From Tenrec ecaudatus (taxonomy: Eukaryota; Chordata; Mammalia; Afrosoricida; Tenrecidae), in the NCBI RefSeq assembly GCF_050624435.1, contig NC_134543.1:124711475-124775474 (forward strand): a stretch of 64,000 bases of DNA, in the 5' to 3' direction. Made by a program: the position numbers and the translations under genes. Below, one piece after another: positions 35,063 through 46,596 of the stretch. Position 1 is the first letter of the stretch, and every line of letters begins with the position of its first letter. Under the pieces are notes generated by a model. It was not told where the DNA came from. It made no database searches and saw only the letters and a list, made by a program, of their open reading frames with translations.

Positions 35063-36232
35063 CCCAGCAGACTCAGCAGTGAGAGACCCAGGGCTCCAGC
35101 TCCAGCTCTCCTACCCGACACCCATTCTGCAGCCTATGCAGTATTCTAGCAGCACCCCTACGAATCGCCCAAGACCCCACCCCACCCCCTGCCTCCAGAG
35201 GACAGTTACTGTAAATGGGGGGGGGTGGTGCAGAAGATGTGATGCAGAGTGTTCTTGGGGTGTGGGGGGGAGAGCAAGAGGCTCTTTCATCAATAACCCA
35301 ATAACTCTCAGGGGTCCTGGGACCCTGGGAGTCTGCATGCCTTTCTGAAGACTAAACATTTTCACAGTTACTTTGGCCAAGGGTTATTTTCTTATTGGAA
35401 AAGGAAATTCTCCTGACAGAGGATAAGAAAAATAACTTCAGCTGGACTAAGACAAAGTTGGACTAAGAAAAAGGGTCTTCTGACATGGGGGGAAGGATCC
35501 CAGAGTCAGGAGAGCACATATCTATTTAAATAAACACAGAATGCTCCTCTGGGTTTCTTTTGTTTGCGCATGCCTCAGAACTTCTAATTGGCTTGTTAGA
35601 GAGAGGCTGGGTCGTGTGGGTCATAGGAGGAACTGGGTGGTCTAGAGCCTGCCTGCAGGAAAGAGCCCCCCCCCCTCCCTGGCACTGGGGTCCCCTGGCT
35701 GAGCAAGCCTGCGAAAAGCTAGGCCCCACAGGCCCAGCTGAGAAGGCTGAGAGAGGGCAGTGTTTGCCGAGAGGCCTCTACCCACCCAGCTGAGCCCCTC
35801 TGTAGAGTCAGCATGATCGACAGGCTTCAAGATTCCCTCTTTCTTTAAGGAATTACTGCTTTCAGTAGGATCTGAACTTTGGTTTTGTGACCATTTTTTA
35901 AAATGTTGTCAATAGGTAGGCAACACAATATTGGCCAGTGCAACAGGATTTACAGATACAGTTCAGCAACACCGATTACATTTAATGAACGCTTCCTAAA
36001 CACGGACCACCCCTTCCCTTCCCGCCGCCCCTAGTAGCCGGGACAGTGCTGCCGCAATACACGAGGCTGTGCCTTGTCTACACAGCTCAGGGAGGCCGGA
36101 CCAGACAGTATTTTTCCTTCTGTGATCGACTTAAGTTCATTCCATGTCGCTGCGTGCACCTGCACCCCCCACCCTCCCCACAACCGGTGCAACCCGGCTT
36201 CTCTCTACAAGCCCATCAGAGGCTCTTAGCAT

Positions 36233-36350
36233 GAGACCCTGCATGGTACAAATAGCTCATATGCTCAGCTGCTAACCAAAGGTTGGCAGTTTGAGCGCAC
36301 CCAAAGGTGCCTTGGAGGTAAAACCTGGCAATCTACTGCTGAAAAAAAAA
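36233..36350 (+). mobile_element. AfroSINE, forward, 5' part
   Basis: 'gctcatatgctcagctgctaaccaaaggttggcagtttgagcgc' followed by 'aaaacctggcaatctactgctg' and a short A-run. Confidence 0.78.
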
Positions 36351-36639
36351 TCAGCACTGTTTGCACTGAAACACATGGGGTGGGAGGGAGGGGGAGGAGG
36401 GGTCAATACTGACCCAACAACCTTCTTTCGTATAGGCACAAGCAAATAACCAGCCTGCGTTTGTTTAAATAGATATTTACAGCATAAAAGAGGGCTGGTC
36501 CAGCCTCCCAGAGGTCATTTCGCCTACCTGTCCAGACATCCTCCTGAAGGCCATCGGCATGGACAGTGACCAGTGACTTGGGCTCCAAACGTGATTCTGT
36601 GACGGGAGTAGAGTGAGGGGAAAGAGCCTCCGACGCAGG

Positions 36640-36735
36640 ATGTGACTTTGGGCTTCGCTTCCCACTTCTGGGGCTGTGTTTATTCTGCTATAAAACTGAA
36701 GTATGCACCTGTCTACCTCACAGAGGTAAGACTCA
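36640..36735 (+). mobile_element. MIR, forward, weak
   Basis: 'tgtgactttgggcttcgcttcccacttctggggctgtgtttattctgctataaaactgaag' resembles the forward MIR core. Confidence 0.4.
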
Positions 36736-37242
36736 AATCGTCATTTCTCAAGAGCACCACTGGAGCCCCTCAGGGGACGGGAAGACAGCCCTTCCAATGT
36801 GAAGTAGAAGCTGGCGAAGGGGACTGTGGGGACGGTGTGCAGCACTCCAGGGAGAGGGGACTTAGGAACCAGCATCCTGGACTTGCGGCACAGGCTGTTT
36901 GCTTCATTCAGGAGGCCCTTTGTGCATCGCTGCTTCTGCATCAAAGTCTGCTGAGCGCTTGAATTAACCACCAAGGCAAGTGGTGACCTAAGCCCAATTT
37001 TGATTTGGGGGAGAAATAAATAGGTCTTTCACTTGCTCAAAAGCAGGCCCAAACATTTAAAGTTGGATAGTGAAGTTTCGGTTTCCGAAGTCATGATTGT
37101 GGAGGTGTTTGCGACAAGGGCAGGCGGGGGTTGGGGTGCTGGGAATGTTCTGATTCTGATCTGGGTGCTGGTTACACGTGGGTGCCGAGTTGGTGAAAAG
37201 TCAGTGAGGTCGCTATGCTTTAGCCACATCTCCGTGTGTTTC

Positions 37243-37378
37243 TGGAGCCCTGGCGGCAGAGCGAGTCTACTGCTGTAGAGAGTTACAGCCTTGGAAAGTC
37301 ACAGCGGCAGTTCTACTCTGTCCTAGGGGGTCGCTATGAGTCAGCGTCCCCTCAATGGCAGTGATTTGGTTTGGGTTT
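37243..37378 (+). mobile_element. AfroSINE, forward, internally deleted
   Basis: The 5' end 'ggagccctggcggcagagcg' joins directly to the 3' half 'gttacagccttggaaagtcacagcggcagttctactctgtcc'. The B-box region is lost. Confidence 0.85.
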
Positions 37379-37696
37379 GCATGATGTACACGGATAAAAA
37401 AAATTAAGTGTTAACAAAACAGGGGTGGAGCTTTACCTTGCCCCCAGTGTCTGCCTGATGAAGCTCCTTGGCTAGCGCTTTCATTCAAGTGATATCAAGT
37501 GCCTCAGAAGGAAAAGGAGTCAAGGTCGAAGTCACCAAAGAGCCCCTGGTGTCCTGAGACAAGTCTGAGTTGCATCAGCAAGAAGTCAGGCCCAAGTGGT
37601 GTGACAATACAGTGCTTGGACTAGTTTTTGTACGTACACACATATGTGTGCTTGCAGATGGGTTGGACCTTTAGGTGATTTTAAAAATAATTGTCA

Positions 37697-38065
37697 GAGT
37701 AATATTGAACACTTTCTACATGACAGGCCTTGTGAATTACATACATCCCTGGTGGCGTAAGAGTTCTGAACTGGGCTGCTAACCTCATGGTCAGCGGTTT
37801 GAAACTACCTGCCACTCTACTCCGGGAAGAGTTACAGTCGTGGCAGATCTGTCCTGTCCAATAGTGCTGCCATGTGCCAGAACTGACTGGGCGGCAGTGA
37901 GTTTGTTTCTTTGTGAACATCTCAAGTCTCCAACAACCTAGTGAGGTCGGTGTTGTTGTCCTCGTGTTTCCGATGAGCAAGCTAAGACTAAGTGGGGTGT
38001 GGGGACTAGCTAAGGTCACACACCTGGAAAAATCAAGTTTGACTCATTCTAAAGCCCAGTGTTTA
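37697..38065 (-). mobile_element. MIR split by an AfroSINE
   Basis: The left part (37697-37738) and the right part (37913-38065, 'cctagtgaggtcggtgttgttgtcc...aaggtcacacacctgg') join into one reverse MIR. The short repeat 'ttgtgaa' on both sides is a likely target-site duplication. Confidence 0.65.
37740..37910 (+). mobile_element. AfroSINE, forward, inside MIR
   Basis: 'catccctggtggcgtaagagttctgaactgggctgctaacc' to 'ccagaactgactgggcggcagtg'. The middle is shortened. Confidence 0.85.
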
Positions 38066-38224
38066 AAATAATGTTTTCCAACTCCATAAAAGGGTGCTAA
38101 GTAGGATACAGTAGTTTGTACTCTGTTCCCTGTGTAAAATATGAGACAGGAAATCGGTCTCATTAACTGTTGGCTTGTACTGAAGACATGCCTAATGTCA
38201 GGAATTTGTTTCGAGGGGCAAATA

Positions 38225-38405
38225 AACCCACTAAGCCAACCACACCAGCGTCGTGTGAATTCTGACTCACATTTACTTTGCATAGCATCTCTAAGATGGC
38301 CAATCTTTATGGGAGCAGACAGCTTCGTCTTTTGCCCAGAGGAGGCTGATGGGTTTGAACTACTAACCTTGCAGTTAGCAGCCCGACACCTAACTCACTG
38401 ATCAT
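38225..38405 (-). mobile_element. AfroSINE, inverted
   Basis: 'gaattctgactcac', 'gggagcagacagcttcgtc' and 'cttgcagttagcagcccgacacctaactcactg' occur in order; the tail is degraded. Confidence 0.8.
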
Positions 38406-38454
38406 TTTCTCATATATGACCGTTGACAGAGGGAGTGATGGACACCATTGGCCT

Positions 38455-38565
38455 GTTGTCACACAACAAGTAATTTTATGAGGTAGGTACTCTTACTTTA
38501 TTACTAAAGGAGAAACTGAGGCTGGAAAAGATAAAGGGCCTCTCATCCCAATGACTGTGCATGAG
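38455..38565 (-). mobile_element. MIR
   Basis: 'tatgaggtaggtactcttactttattactaaaggagaaactgaggctgg' is a clear reverse MIR core. Confidence 0.75.
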
Positions 38566-39067
38566 GAGCACTGCCCAGGAATCAAGCCTGGTGTCAGGCC
38601 CACACGAAAGACACGAATTCTACCACGGAAACACCACCACCCCCACAAAGCTTACACATGTGGGGGTAGAAAAGCCTACCTCCGTGTAGAACAATGCTTG
38701 CTACACAGTAATGCATCATGTAAGGGATGCTGCAATTATGATTTGTATTATTACTCGCTAGAAGTCCAAGGCTGCGTGCTGGTAGGGTTAGAAGTGACCT
38801 CAAGACAAGTCCACCGAATGCCTGTGGTTGTGCAATCGTTGTGTGCATAACCTAACACGAAACTCAGGGCCAGGAGCCCTGTCCCTTTCAATATTGCTCC
38901 TTTGGGAGACTCATATTCACTCATCAAACGGATATTGCCGGTGGTTAAAGCTTTTCATCAACAGGTTTTTCCCCCTGATTTTAAAAATAAAACAAGATCA
39001 TTTCAGAAACTTTGGAAAATGCAGAACATATTCCTGAAAGTTTTAAAATGACACCACTAACATTCCA

Positions 39068-39285
39068 TAAGGAACCCAACAAGTGGGTTATGCACCGGGC
39101 TACGAACCTTCCACAAGGTTAGTAGTTCAAATCTACCAGCCCCTCGGTGGGAGAAAGATGAGGCTTTCTGCTCCCTCACAGAGTTACAGACTCAGAAACT
39201 CACAGGGCTAATTCTACACTGTCCTTTAGGGTCTCTAGGAGCCAGAATCGACTCGATGGCCATGCGTTTTGTGAACATACCAGAA
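39068..39285 (+). mobile_element. AfroSINE, forward, full length
   Basis: 'ggttatgcaccgggctacgaacc', 'gagaaagatgaggctttctgctccc' and the terminus 'gccagaatcgactcgatggcc' are intact. Among the best preserved copies. Confidence 0.9.
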
Positions 39286-39841
39286 AACAAAAGCAAACAA
39301 AAACTTCTCACCATTAACCTTTCTGTGTATGCACGTTTACGTATTTACTTTCCCCAAAGTACTTTTGAAATCCACGTTTGGAGGCTCTCTTTCTTTAGAC
39401 GTCTAAAGCATCCCGTAGACTGTCTAGTGAGGTCAATCTTTCTCCTGTGAAGATGGGTTGGGGTTTGGGAAATAGGCGTAACCCATCAGAAACCAGGTGG
39501 GGCAGTTGGATAAGCCATCAAGCTGAGCACTTGTTACTTTCCGTCCAAACACAAGATGGGAAAGTAATGGAACGAATTTTATTGGGTGGCTTGTGAAGCA
39601 GCACTAACAGCAGTTCTGGAGCACTCTGAAGCTTGAATTCACCACAAGCAAGGGCTCAGACAGGAAGGACCTCCCTGGCCGGCCAGAATGACCAAGTTGT
39701 TTGTTGATTTGTAGGTTTCTGGTGCCCACGTTTAAGATGCCCCGAAGCAGATCAATCACCTTAAAATGCCCTTCTCCCTTCACTCATTGAAACACCCAAG
39801 TGGATTTCCCTGCCTCTTTTAAAAGGCATGGGCAATTATAC

Positions 39842-40035
39842 CCAAACACTGCTGTTGCACCCCATCTGACTCATCACAACTCTATAGGCCAGAGGCGAAC
39901 TGCTTCTCTGGATGCCAAAGCTGCCGATCTTTGCGGGCGCAGACTGCCCCATACTTCTTCCACAACGCATCTGGTGGCTTCCAATCGTGGGCCTCGGGGC
40001 TGGCAGCGTAGTGCCTGACCATTGCTCCACTAAGG
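39842..40035 (-). mobile_element. AfroSINE, inverted
   Basis: 'catctgactcatcacaactctataggccagaggcgaactgc' to 'gtgcctgaccattgctccactaagg'. Confidence 0.83.
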
Positions 40036-40764
40036 CGGCAAGCCGTTATCGGTCTCCTGGAATTTTCTGTAATACACTTAAGAATCTAGGTTTAAATAAA
40101 ATAAAGGGGAAGTCAGAGATTGTCAGAACTGTATGTAATTCACAAATGCATTCTGCCTTACGAAAATGAAACCTTGAACGTATAGCTAACCACACTTGTG
40201 ACAGCCCTCCTAGTCTCTCTCTCACCTCCCCGGAGGACGGGAACTCGGTGACCAGACTGATGCATAACTCTCTCAATCGTTTACACATACAAGAGCAAGT
40301 CAAGAAGTATTCCCTCACACGTCCCAGCTTATACATATATGGGTTCATTCCAAACAAAGCGTGTTTAAACATCCCTGCAATCGACGGATGAGAGCAGACA
40401 AGTTCTCTCAGTCATAGATTTGTCTTAATCTTGGTAGGGCGCCTTCCAAAAAAAATTTTCAATTAAAAGAGTGGCTTCCATAGAGATATGCTAGGAGGCT
40501 GGTTAAACTGAAAGCAGAGGGGTCGGCTCAGACTGGTGTTTGTTGTTGTTGTTGTTTTTGAGGGGGAATCCCGAAGGAGTAATCTTGTCAGAGAGTCTCA
40601 GTGGATGCTGCACCTTCACAGGCACTTCTTGTGAAAAAAGTTTAAAAAACAGAAACTACACTGGTGAGGAAAAGACCAGGAAAGTTGCCGAGAATGGATC
40701 CATCTTTCTTTCTTTGCCGTCATTGTTCATTTTTTTGGTTAGCAAGGTCATCCTAGGAGAGGTT

Positions 40765-41000
40765 TGTTGGGAAACCACACCCCACCCACCCTACATCCCT
40801 CATCTTGCCCCTTCAGACTTCTTTTTAATCCTCAAATTCAAAGAACATTTAGAGGGAGCATGATTTGAGTCCCTACAGGGTGCCAAAATGACCATTTTGA
40901 CATGGTCTCAAGCAAAGAGGACAGAATTCTTCCAGAAAGGGTTAGCAGCATGGACACACTGCCTGCAGGCATGGACAGACCCAGAGGAATGATGTCACTT
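40765..41000 (+). mobile_element. Mariner transposase C-terminal fragment
   Basis: The plus frame ending at 40863 carries 'HPPYIPHLAPSDFFLI' and 'KFKEHLEG', the region around the last catalytic aspartate of the mariner D34D triad. Here that aspartate is present in 'APSD', while an earlier proline-aspartate has become proline-histidine. Remnants of the C-terminal tail continue to about 41000. The N-terminal half is missing, so it cannot be active. Confidence 0.75.
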
Positions 41001-41090
41001 CTGAGGTTTCTGTTTAATAAGGATTTCTATGATTTTTATAGCGATACTTTTTACCTACCCTCATCTGACTTATCATACATACACACACAA

Positions 41091-42018
41091 GGGGGTACTC
41101 AAAAACAGGGGGATTTCTTTGTTGTTGTTCAAAGCTATGTCTTTAAATTTTTTTTTACAAAACAACTTTATCGCCTTCAAAGTACTTTTCATTACACTTA
41201 ATACATTTCTCAAATCTGTGATCTCATTCTTAAAAACATTTTTCAAACGCATGTTTCGGTGGTTGACAGCACCTCCCTGGTTTTCCTTCACCCCTTCTTT
41301 AAATCACTGCCCTTTCATGTGCCTCTGTATTCATGGAAACAAAAAGAAGTGGCACAGAGTGAGGTCAGGTGAGTAAGGTGAGTGGGGCAAGAGAGGCATG
41401 CTGATTTTTGCCCAACCCTGGTGCACCAAGATGGCTGTGTGAGCAGTTGCACTGTCGTGGTGACAAAACCAGTCCCCCATCTGCCACAGATCAGGCCTTT
41501 TTTTTTTTTTTGCACACTGTTACTCTTTTCAGAACCTCTAAATAGAGAGCTTGATTAACAGTCTGCCCTGAGGAAACAAACTCCAAATGCACCATGAGTC
41601 GACATTTCAGGCCGTTAGGGAAGAAGCTGACAGACATCAGAACGAGGTTTGCCATCAATTGACATTTCACTTTTTTTGAAATAAGGAAACCACTTGTCCA
41701 TTTGAGTTTTTCCCATAGCGCTGTCCTTGTAAGCTGTGTTCAAAATCACAACAGTTTCTGTGGCATTTTTCCCAAGCAGGAAACAAAATTTCACAGCCAC
41801 ACGCTGCTCTCTTAAATTGGCTTTCACAAAAAAACGAGGGTCAAGCAAAACTGCTTTGACCGGAAAATTCGCTGTGTCCAGAGAGAACCTTCCCAGGCAA
41901 GGCCATTGAGTGCACTAACTCAGAGTGAGTTGCTCAGTGCTTGCCAGGGGGGCAAAGGAGTACTACAGAAACTTTGCTCCACCCAGTGCAATTCTGTTTT
42001 CGGGGGGGGGGTACCCCC
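41091..42018 (-). mobile_element. Decayed mariner element, internally deleted
   Basis: Both ends begin with gggggtac pointing inwards (41091 and, inverted, 42018). On the minus strand the frame at 41848-41615 encodes a mariner helix-turn-helix start ('QRVAVKFCFLLGKNATETV'). A later frame near 41490-41310 carries the 'CHHDSATAHTA' and 'PYSPDL' motifs. The final catalytic aspartate is replaced by histidine ('TLCH'). At 0.93 kb it is shorter than the 1.3 kb usual for mariners, so part of the middle is deleted. Confidence 0.82.
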
Positions 42019-42114
42019 TCATATATTTGATATCATTGTAATATGTGAATAGTATTACAGATGTAATACATATCACTTTTTACTAAATTTACATTACCAT
42101 ATGCATGACTTAGG

Positions 42115-42268
42115 AGCATGCAAGCAATCTCCTATCCGCTGCTCACCTAAAGGTTAAGGGCTCGAACCCATCCAGTGGTTGGACAGAAACACCTGGTACC
42201 TGCTTCTAAAAAGACGGAGTCCCCGTGAGACAGAATCAACTTGATGGCAACGAGTTTGGCTTAAGTTT
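42115..42268 (+). mobile_element. AfroSINE, forward, shortened
   Basis: 'ctgctcacctaaaggttaagggctcgaaccca' holds the B-box, followed by 'gagacagaatcaacttgatggcaacgag'. The middle is reduced. Confidence 0.8.
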
Positions 42269-42269
42269 T

Positions 42270-43355
42270 GTTTTCGCATGTATGATTTATTCACATGTTC
42301 ATTACACGCAACCAGAAGAATGTGGGCTCTTTTAAAGGGGCCAAACGCCCCATTTCTGAATGGAAGTCCTGGTTCGCTTTCTTTTTAAAATAAATTTCTG
42401 ACTCTGTAACCAGCCTTTACTTGGCATTCGGGAGAATTTTGAAAAGCCCAAGATATCAGCAGAAGCACCTAAGGAGTCCAACACTGAGTCAGTCATAGAA
42501 CTAACTCATCAGCCCAGGATTGTGTGTCTGACAGTGTACGGAGGAATGCCGTGGAAGGTACGGGCTGAAGCCCAACTCCAGGATCAGAGACATCTTAGGA
42601 CGTTCTCAATGTCCCTCATGACCCATGATGCCTTTACCCTCCACAAATGAATCTGGGCTTCTTGAGAACATATTTCTATTTCCAGCTCGTGCCATCTTTA
42701 GGGGAGAATGATCCAATGGCTTAATCTGCCCTGGGAAAGGGCTGGCATTCCCGTGATCAACACCTGACCTAAAAACATCAGCTGGATTTTGTCTCCCCTC
42801 TTGGCATATTTTCATGACTATCGAGGAGAAGTCCACTTCAGGAAAAGATGTGAAGCTATTCTCTCATTGCCTCCAGCTGACGTGACCAACAGAGGGACGA
42901 TTAACGCTGGGATCCAGGGCTAGGATCACCATAGCCGAAGCTGGTTGGCACCGTAGCAGACAGACCTGGAGGTTGGTTCTCCCCCTGGCCCAGGGTGAAT
43001 GCCATTCATCTCCACCAGGGTCTGAAGTCGCCCCATGGGTGAGGATGCAAAGAGGAGCGGAGAAGAACTGGAAATGAAATGGCTCCCACAAGAAAGGCGT
43101 CCCCTGGGAGATATTTTGGGACATTAGCTCAGGCAGCCTTGTCCTCAGTCATCTCACTGGCATTTAAGTAGCCCCTTGGGTTACAGATCACGGCAGGTGC
43201 TGGGAAGTGAAGAAGCCAGACTAAAAATACCCAGCCTCTTCTGGAACCTTGCCTGCAGCCCAGAGCTCCCTCCTCAAGGAGCAGGATCTGGGGAAAGGAA
43301 CAGAGCTTGCTCAGCTGCAAGCAGTAAGAAAGGTTTGCATGCCTCCTCTGTTGGT
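42270..43355. other. Unassigned intergenic DNA
   Basis: No gene or repeat was recognised. Confidence 0.45.
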
Positions 43356-43359
43356 GTGC

Positions 43360-43545
43360 TTGTTGTTGCTGTTGTTGTTGTTGTTAGATGTCTTCAAGGT
43401 GATTCTGACTCAAGCAGCAGACAGAAGCACTGCCCGGTCCTGCACCGTCTCACACTCGGTGCCATGTTTGAGCCCATGGTTGCAGCCACCATGTCAATCC
43501 ATCTGGGTGAAGGGCTCCCACTTTTTCCCATGGACACGACGCAGG
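43360..43545 (-). mobile_element. RTE/BovB-type LINE 3' end, inverted, with (TTG)n tail
   Basis: A (TTG)n run at 43363-43386 is followed by 'agatgtcttcaaggtgattctgactcaa' and 'gcactgcccggtcctgcaccgtctcac', the 3' end of the RTE read in reverse. Short tandem tails instead of poly-A are typical of RTE elements. Confidence 0.8.
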
Positions 43546-44204
43546 TGGAAACAGCCCTCTGGAGCAAACACACTGGAAACATTTCTACGGAGGAACCGTC
43601 ATTTGCACTAAACCCAGCATCCCAGTAGTAAGGGCCTGTGGAGAAAAAAAAATTCTAGGCAGCTAAGAAAGGATCATTCAACGGAAATGCACTGCCATTT
43701 CCAGGAACCTAAGTCAAAACTCCTAGATCACCCACCTCAATAGGCTTCACTGAGCATGGCGTTGCTGTAAAGAGGCAACTGCGTTGCAAACCCAGATTTG
43801 AACTGCCCTAACGGGACGGCTGTCCTGAAACCCCGAAGGGAGGTAGAGACGCCGCCTAGGGTAGAGCTTACAGGTCCGGGCTGCTCCGACCCCTGGAGGC
43901 CTTTGCCTCGGGCTTCACTGTCTGACAGTGAAGAGGGGAGCTCTCCCTGCTATTTAAGAGATTGCAGGAGTGGCTTTTGGACAGATGTTCCTGTTAAGGA
44001 CATCAGTGGAAACTTGAGAACCAAGTTGAAAACAAACAGGTGTTGTTCAATATGAACCCAGGGTTTTCTGGGGACTAATGATCAAAGCCATTCCGAAGCT
44101 TGCGTGTGGCCCCTGAGGCTGGCTCTCGTTTTATGGGCTACAAGGGCTGTGGGTACGCTATTTCTCACAGTCCCCAGCTCAAGGAGATACTAGATACTGT
44201 CCTG

Positions 44205-45125
44205 ACCGCTTATTTTTATTATTATCATTTTACTGGGGGCTTGTGCAACTCTTATCACAATCCGTACATACACCCATTGTGTCAGGCACATTTGTACATT
44301 TGTTGCCATCATCATTCTCAAAACATTTGCTTTCTACTTGAGCCCGGGTATCAGCTCCTCATTTTTTCCCTCCCTCATGAAGTCTTGATAATTTATAATT
44401 ATTATTTTGTCATGTCTTACACTGTCTGACATCTCCCTTCACCCACTCTTCTGTTGTCTGTTCCCCAGAGAGGGGGTTATATGTAGGTCCTTGTAATCAG
44501 CTCCCCCTTCCCACCCCATCCTCCCTCCACCCTCCAGGTATCACCACTCTCACCACTGGTCCTGAGGGTTTCATCTGTCCTGGATTCCCTGTGTTTCCAG
44601 TTCCTATCTGTACCGGTGTACATCCTCTGGTCTAGCCAGATTTGTAAGGTAGAATTGGGATCATGATAGAACTAGAGGAAAGTTGTATGTTTCATTGGTG
44701 CTACAATGCACCCTGACTAGCTCATCTCCTCCCTGTGACCCTTCTGTAAGGGGATGTCCAGTTTCCCACAGATGGGCTTTGGGTCCTCACTCTGTACTCC
44801 CCCTCATTCACAATGATATTGCCTAATACCTGATCCCATCAACACCTTGTGGTCACACAGGCTGGTGTGCTTCTTCCATGTGGGCTTTGTTGCTTCTCAG
44901 CCAGTTGGCTGTTTGTTTATCTTCAAGAATTTAAGACCCCAGACACTATATTTTTTGATAGCCAGGCACCATCAGCTTTCTTCGTCACATTTGCTTATGC
45001 ACCCACTTTGCCTGACCTTCCATGGTTGATGCCACTGTCGGTTTTGAAGGCCTTCCCATTGAGGGAGTCCATCTCCCAGCATGATGTTGGACATTGTGGT
45101 TGTCAATAAAATTGTCACTGACTAA
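44205..45125 (-). mobile_element. LINE-like family, 0.9 kb, inverted
   Basis: The inverted 3' end ('cattttactgggggcttgtgcaactcttatcacaatcc') is followed by all family blocks up to 'gacattgtggttgtcaataaaattgtc'. It is the best reference copy for the internal region. Confidence 0.83.
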
Positions 45126-45149
45126 TTTTCAGCAGTAGGTCCCTGGGGT

Positions 45150-45300
45150 CTATCTTAGTCTGAAAGTTCTACTGAAATCTGCCCACCACGAGTGACTCTC
45201 CTGGTATGGAAAACACCGGTGACATCGCTTCCAGCAACATAGCAGCAGGCAAGCCACCACACAGCAACAAACAGGCAGATGAGCTGGCATTTCTTAACCC
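45150..45300 (-). mobile_element. RTE-type LINE, upstream segment, inverted
   Basis: 'atcttagtctgaaagttctactgaaatctgccc' and 'ggaaaacaccggtgacatcgcttccagcaacatagcagc' resemble the 5' portion of afrotherian RTE copies. Confidence 0.6.
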
Positions 45301-46279
45301 TAGAGTGGGAATAAGAAAAGCCACGCTGATGTTGTAGGGTAGTAAGGATCAAGAGAAATGATGAACTTGAAGGGGCTTTTGAATTCTATACGCATGTGGA
45401 ATATTATCTTCCTTGAGACAGCCAAGTTCCACAACAAATCTGACTTGATTGAACCTAGACATCTTGCTGCTGTTGGAAAGTCATCCCCAGGCAGGGACAA
45501 CTCATCTGCCCTTTAATGTGCGGGGAGGATGACTTTGTTAGAGCAAACCCTCCTTGGAGCCCAGGGGCTCGGGGGGCTCTGAGCACTATTAGGACTAGCT
45601 AAGTGCAATGAACCCAAGCAGAGGAGACAGACTCCCCCAAGGTCCTGAAGACGTTTCTCCCAGCTCCATACCCTCCCTGCGCACAGAGCCTACTTTCCAT
45701 GGGTCCTTCATGGGAGCATCACAGAACCCTCCGAAAAGAAACTCCCTTGTGGATGAGGCGAGCATGCTGGAGCTTGTCCTGTGGCACCATGAGCCATGAG
45801 CCATACACACTGCATTCCAAAAGCCGGTGGAAGAAGCTATTGTCTCGCAGCTTAATTATAGATTCTTCACTTTCCCTTAATTGCTTGAGTCAGCAATGTT
45901 ACTCTGGGGGAGCCACATCACAGGTCAAGATATTGTTGTTAAACAAGGTGTGACTGTCAGGTAAGGAGGTTTTATTTATTTATTTATCTTTAAAACAAAC
46001 CAACCCCCATGTGTACCTGTCAAAGGTGTCCCATTAGCAAGCCACGGCAAGCTATGCTCGTGTTGACTTTATTTTCTAACCAAATATTGGGAAAGGAAAT
46101 ATGACAAGTACTTTGATGGGGGGATATTGCTAACGCTTAACGCTCTCCTGGACACCCAGAGACACGGGCGCCTCACTGCTCTGGAGGGCCCCACGCAGCA
46201 CATGGAACAATGGGGATGAATGACCCCCCAGAGAGAGAGCTTTGGCCGGCATCACACATAGACACTTCTAGAGAAAAAG
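45301..46279. other. Unassigned intergenic DNA
   Basis: No gene or repeat was recognised. Confidence 0.45.
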
Positions 46280-46287
46280 ACCCATAT

Positions 46288-46588
46288 ATTTTATTTTTTA
46301 ATCATTTTATTGGGGGCCCATACAGCTCTTATCACAGTCCATACATACATCAATTGTATAAAGCACATTTGTACATTCATTGCCCTCATCATTCTCAAAA
46401 CATTTCCTCTCCACGTAAGCCCCTGGCATCAGCTCCTCAGTTTTCCCCCTCCCTCATGAACCCTTGATAATTTATAAATTATTATTTTGTCATATCTTAC
46501 ACTGTCCGATGTCTCCCTTCACCCACTTTTCTGTTGTCCGTCCCCCATGGAGGAAGTTAGATGTAGATCCTTATAATCGGCTCCCCCT
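46288..46588 (-). mobile_element. LINE-like family 3' end, inverted, with short target-site duplication
   Basis: The inverted poly-A and 'aatcattttattgggggcccatacagctcttatcac' are well preserved. The 8-bp repeat 'acccatat' flanks it at 46280-46287 and 46589-46596, so this is a 5'-truncated insertion of 0.3 kb. Confidence 0.85.
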
Positions 46589-46596
46589 ACCCATAT

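Noticed and set aside
40540-40863. 107-codon open frame considered as a gene
   Set aside because: Only the last third has meaning and is a mariner transposase remnant; the rest is unrelated.
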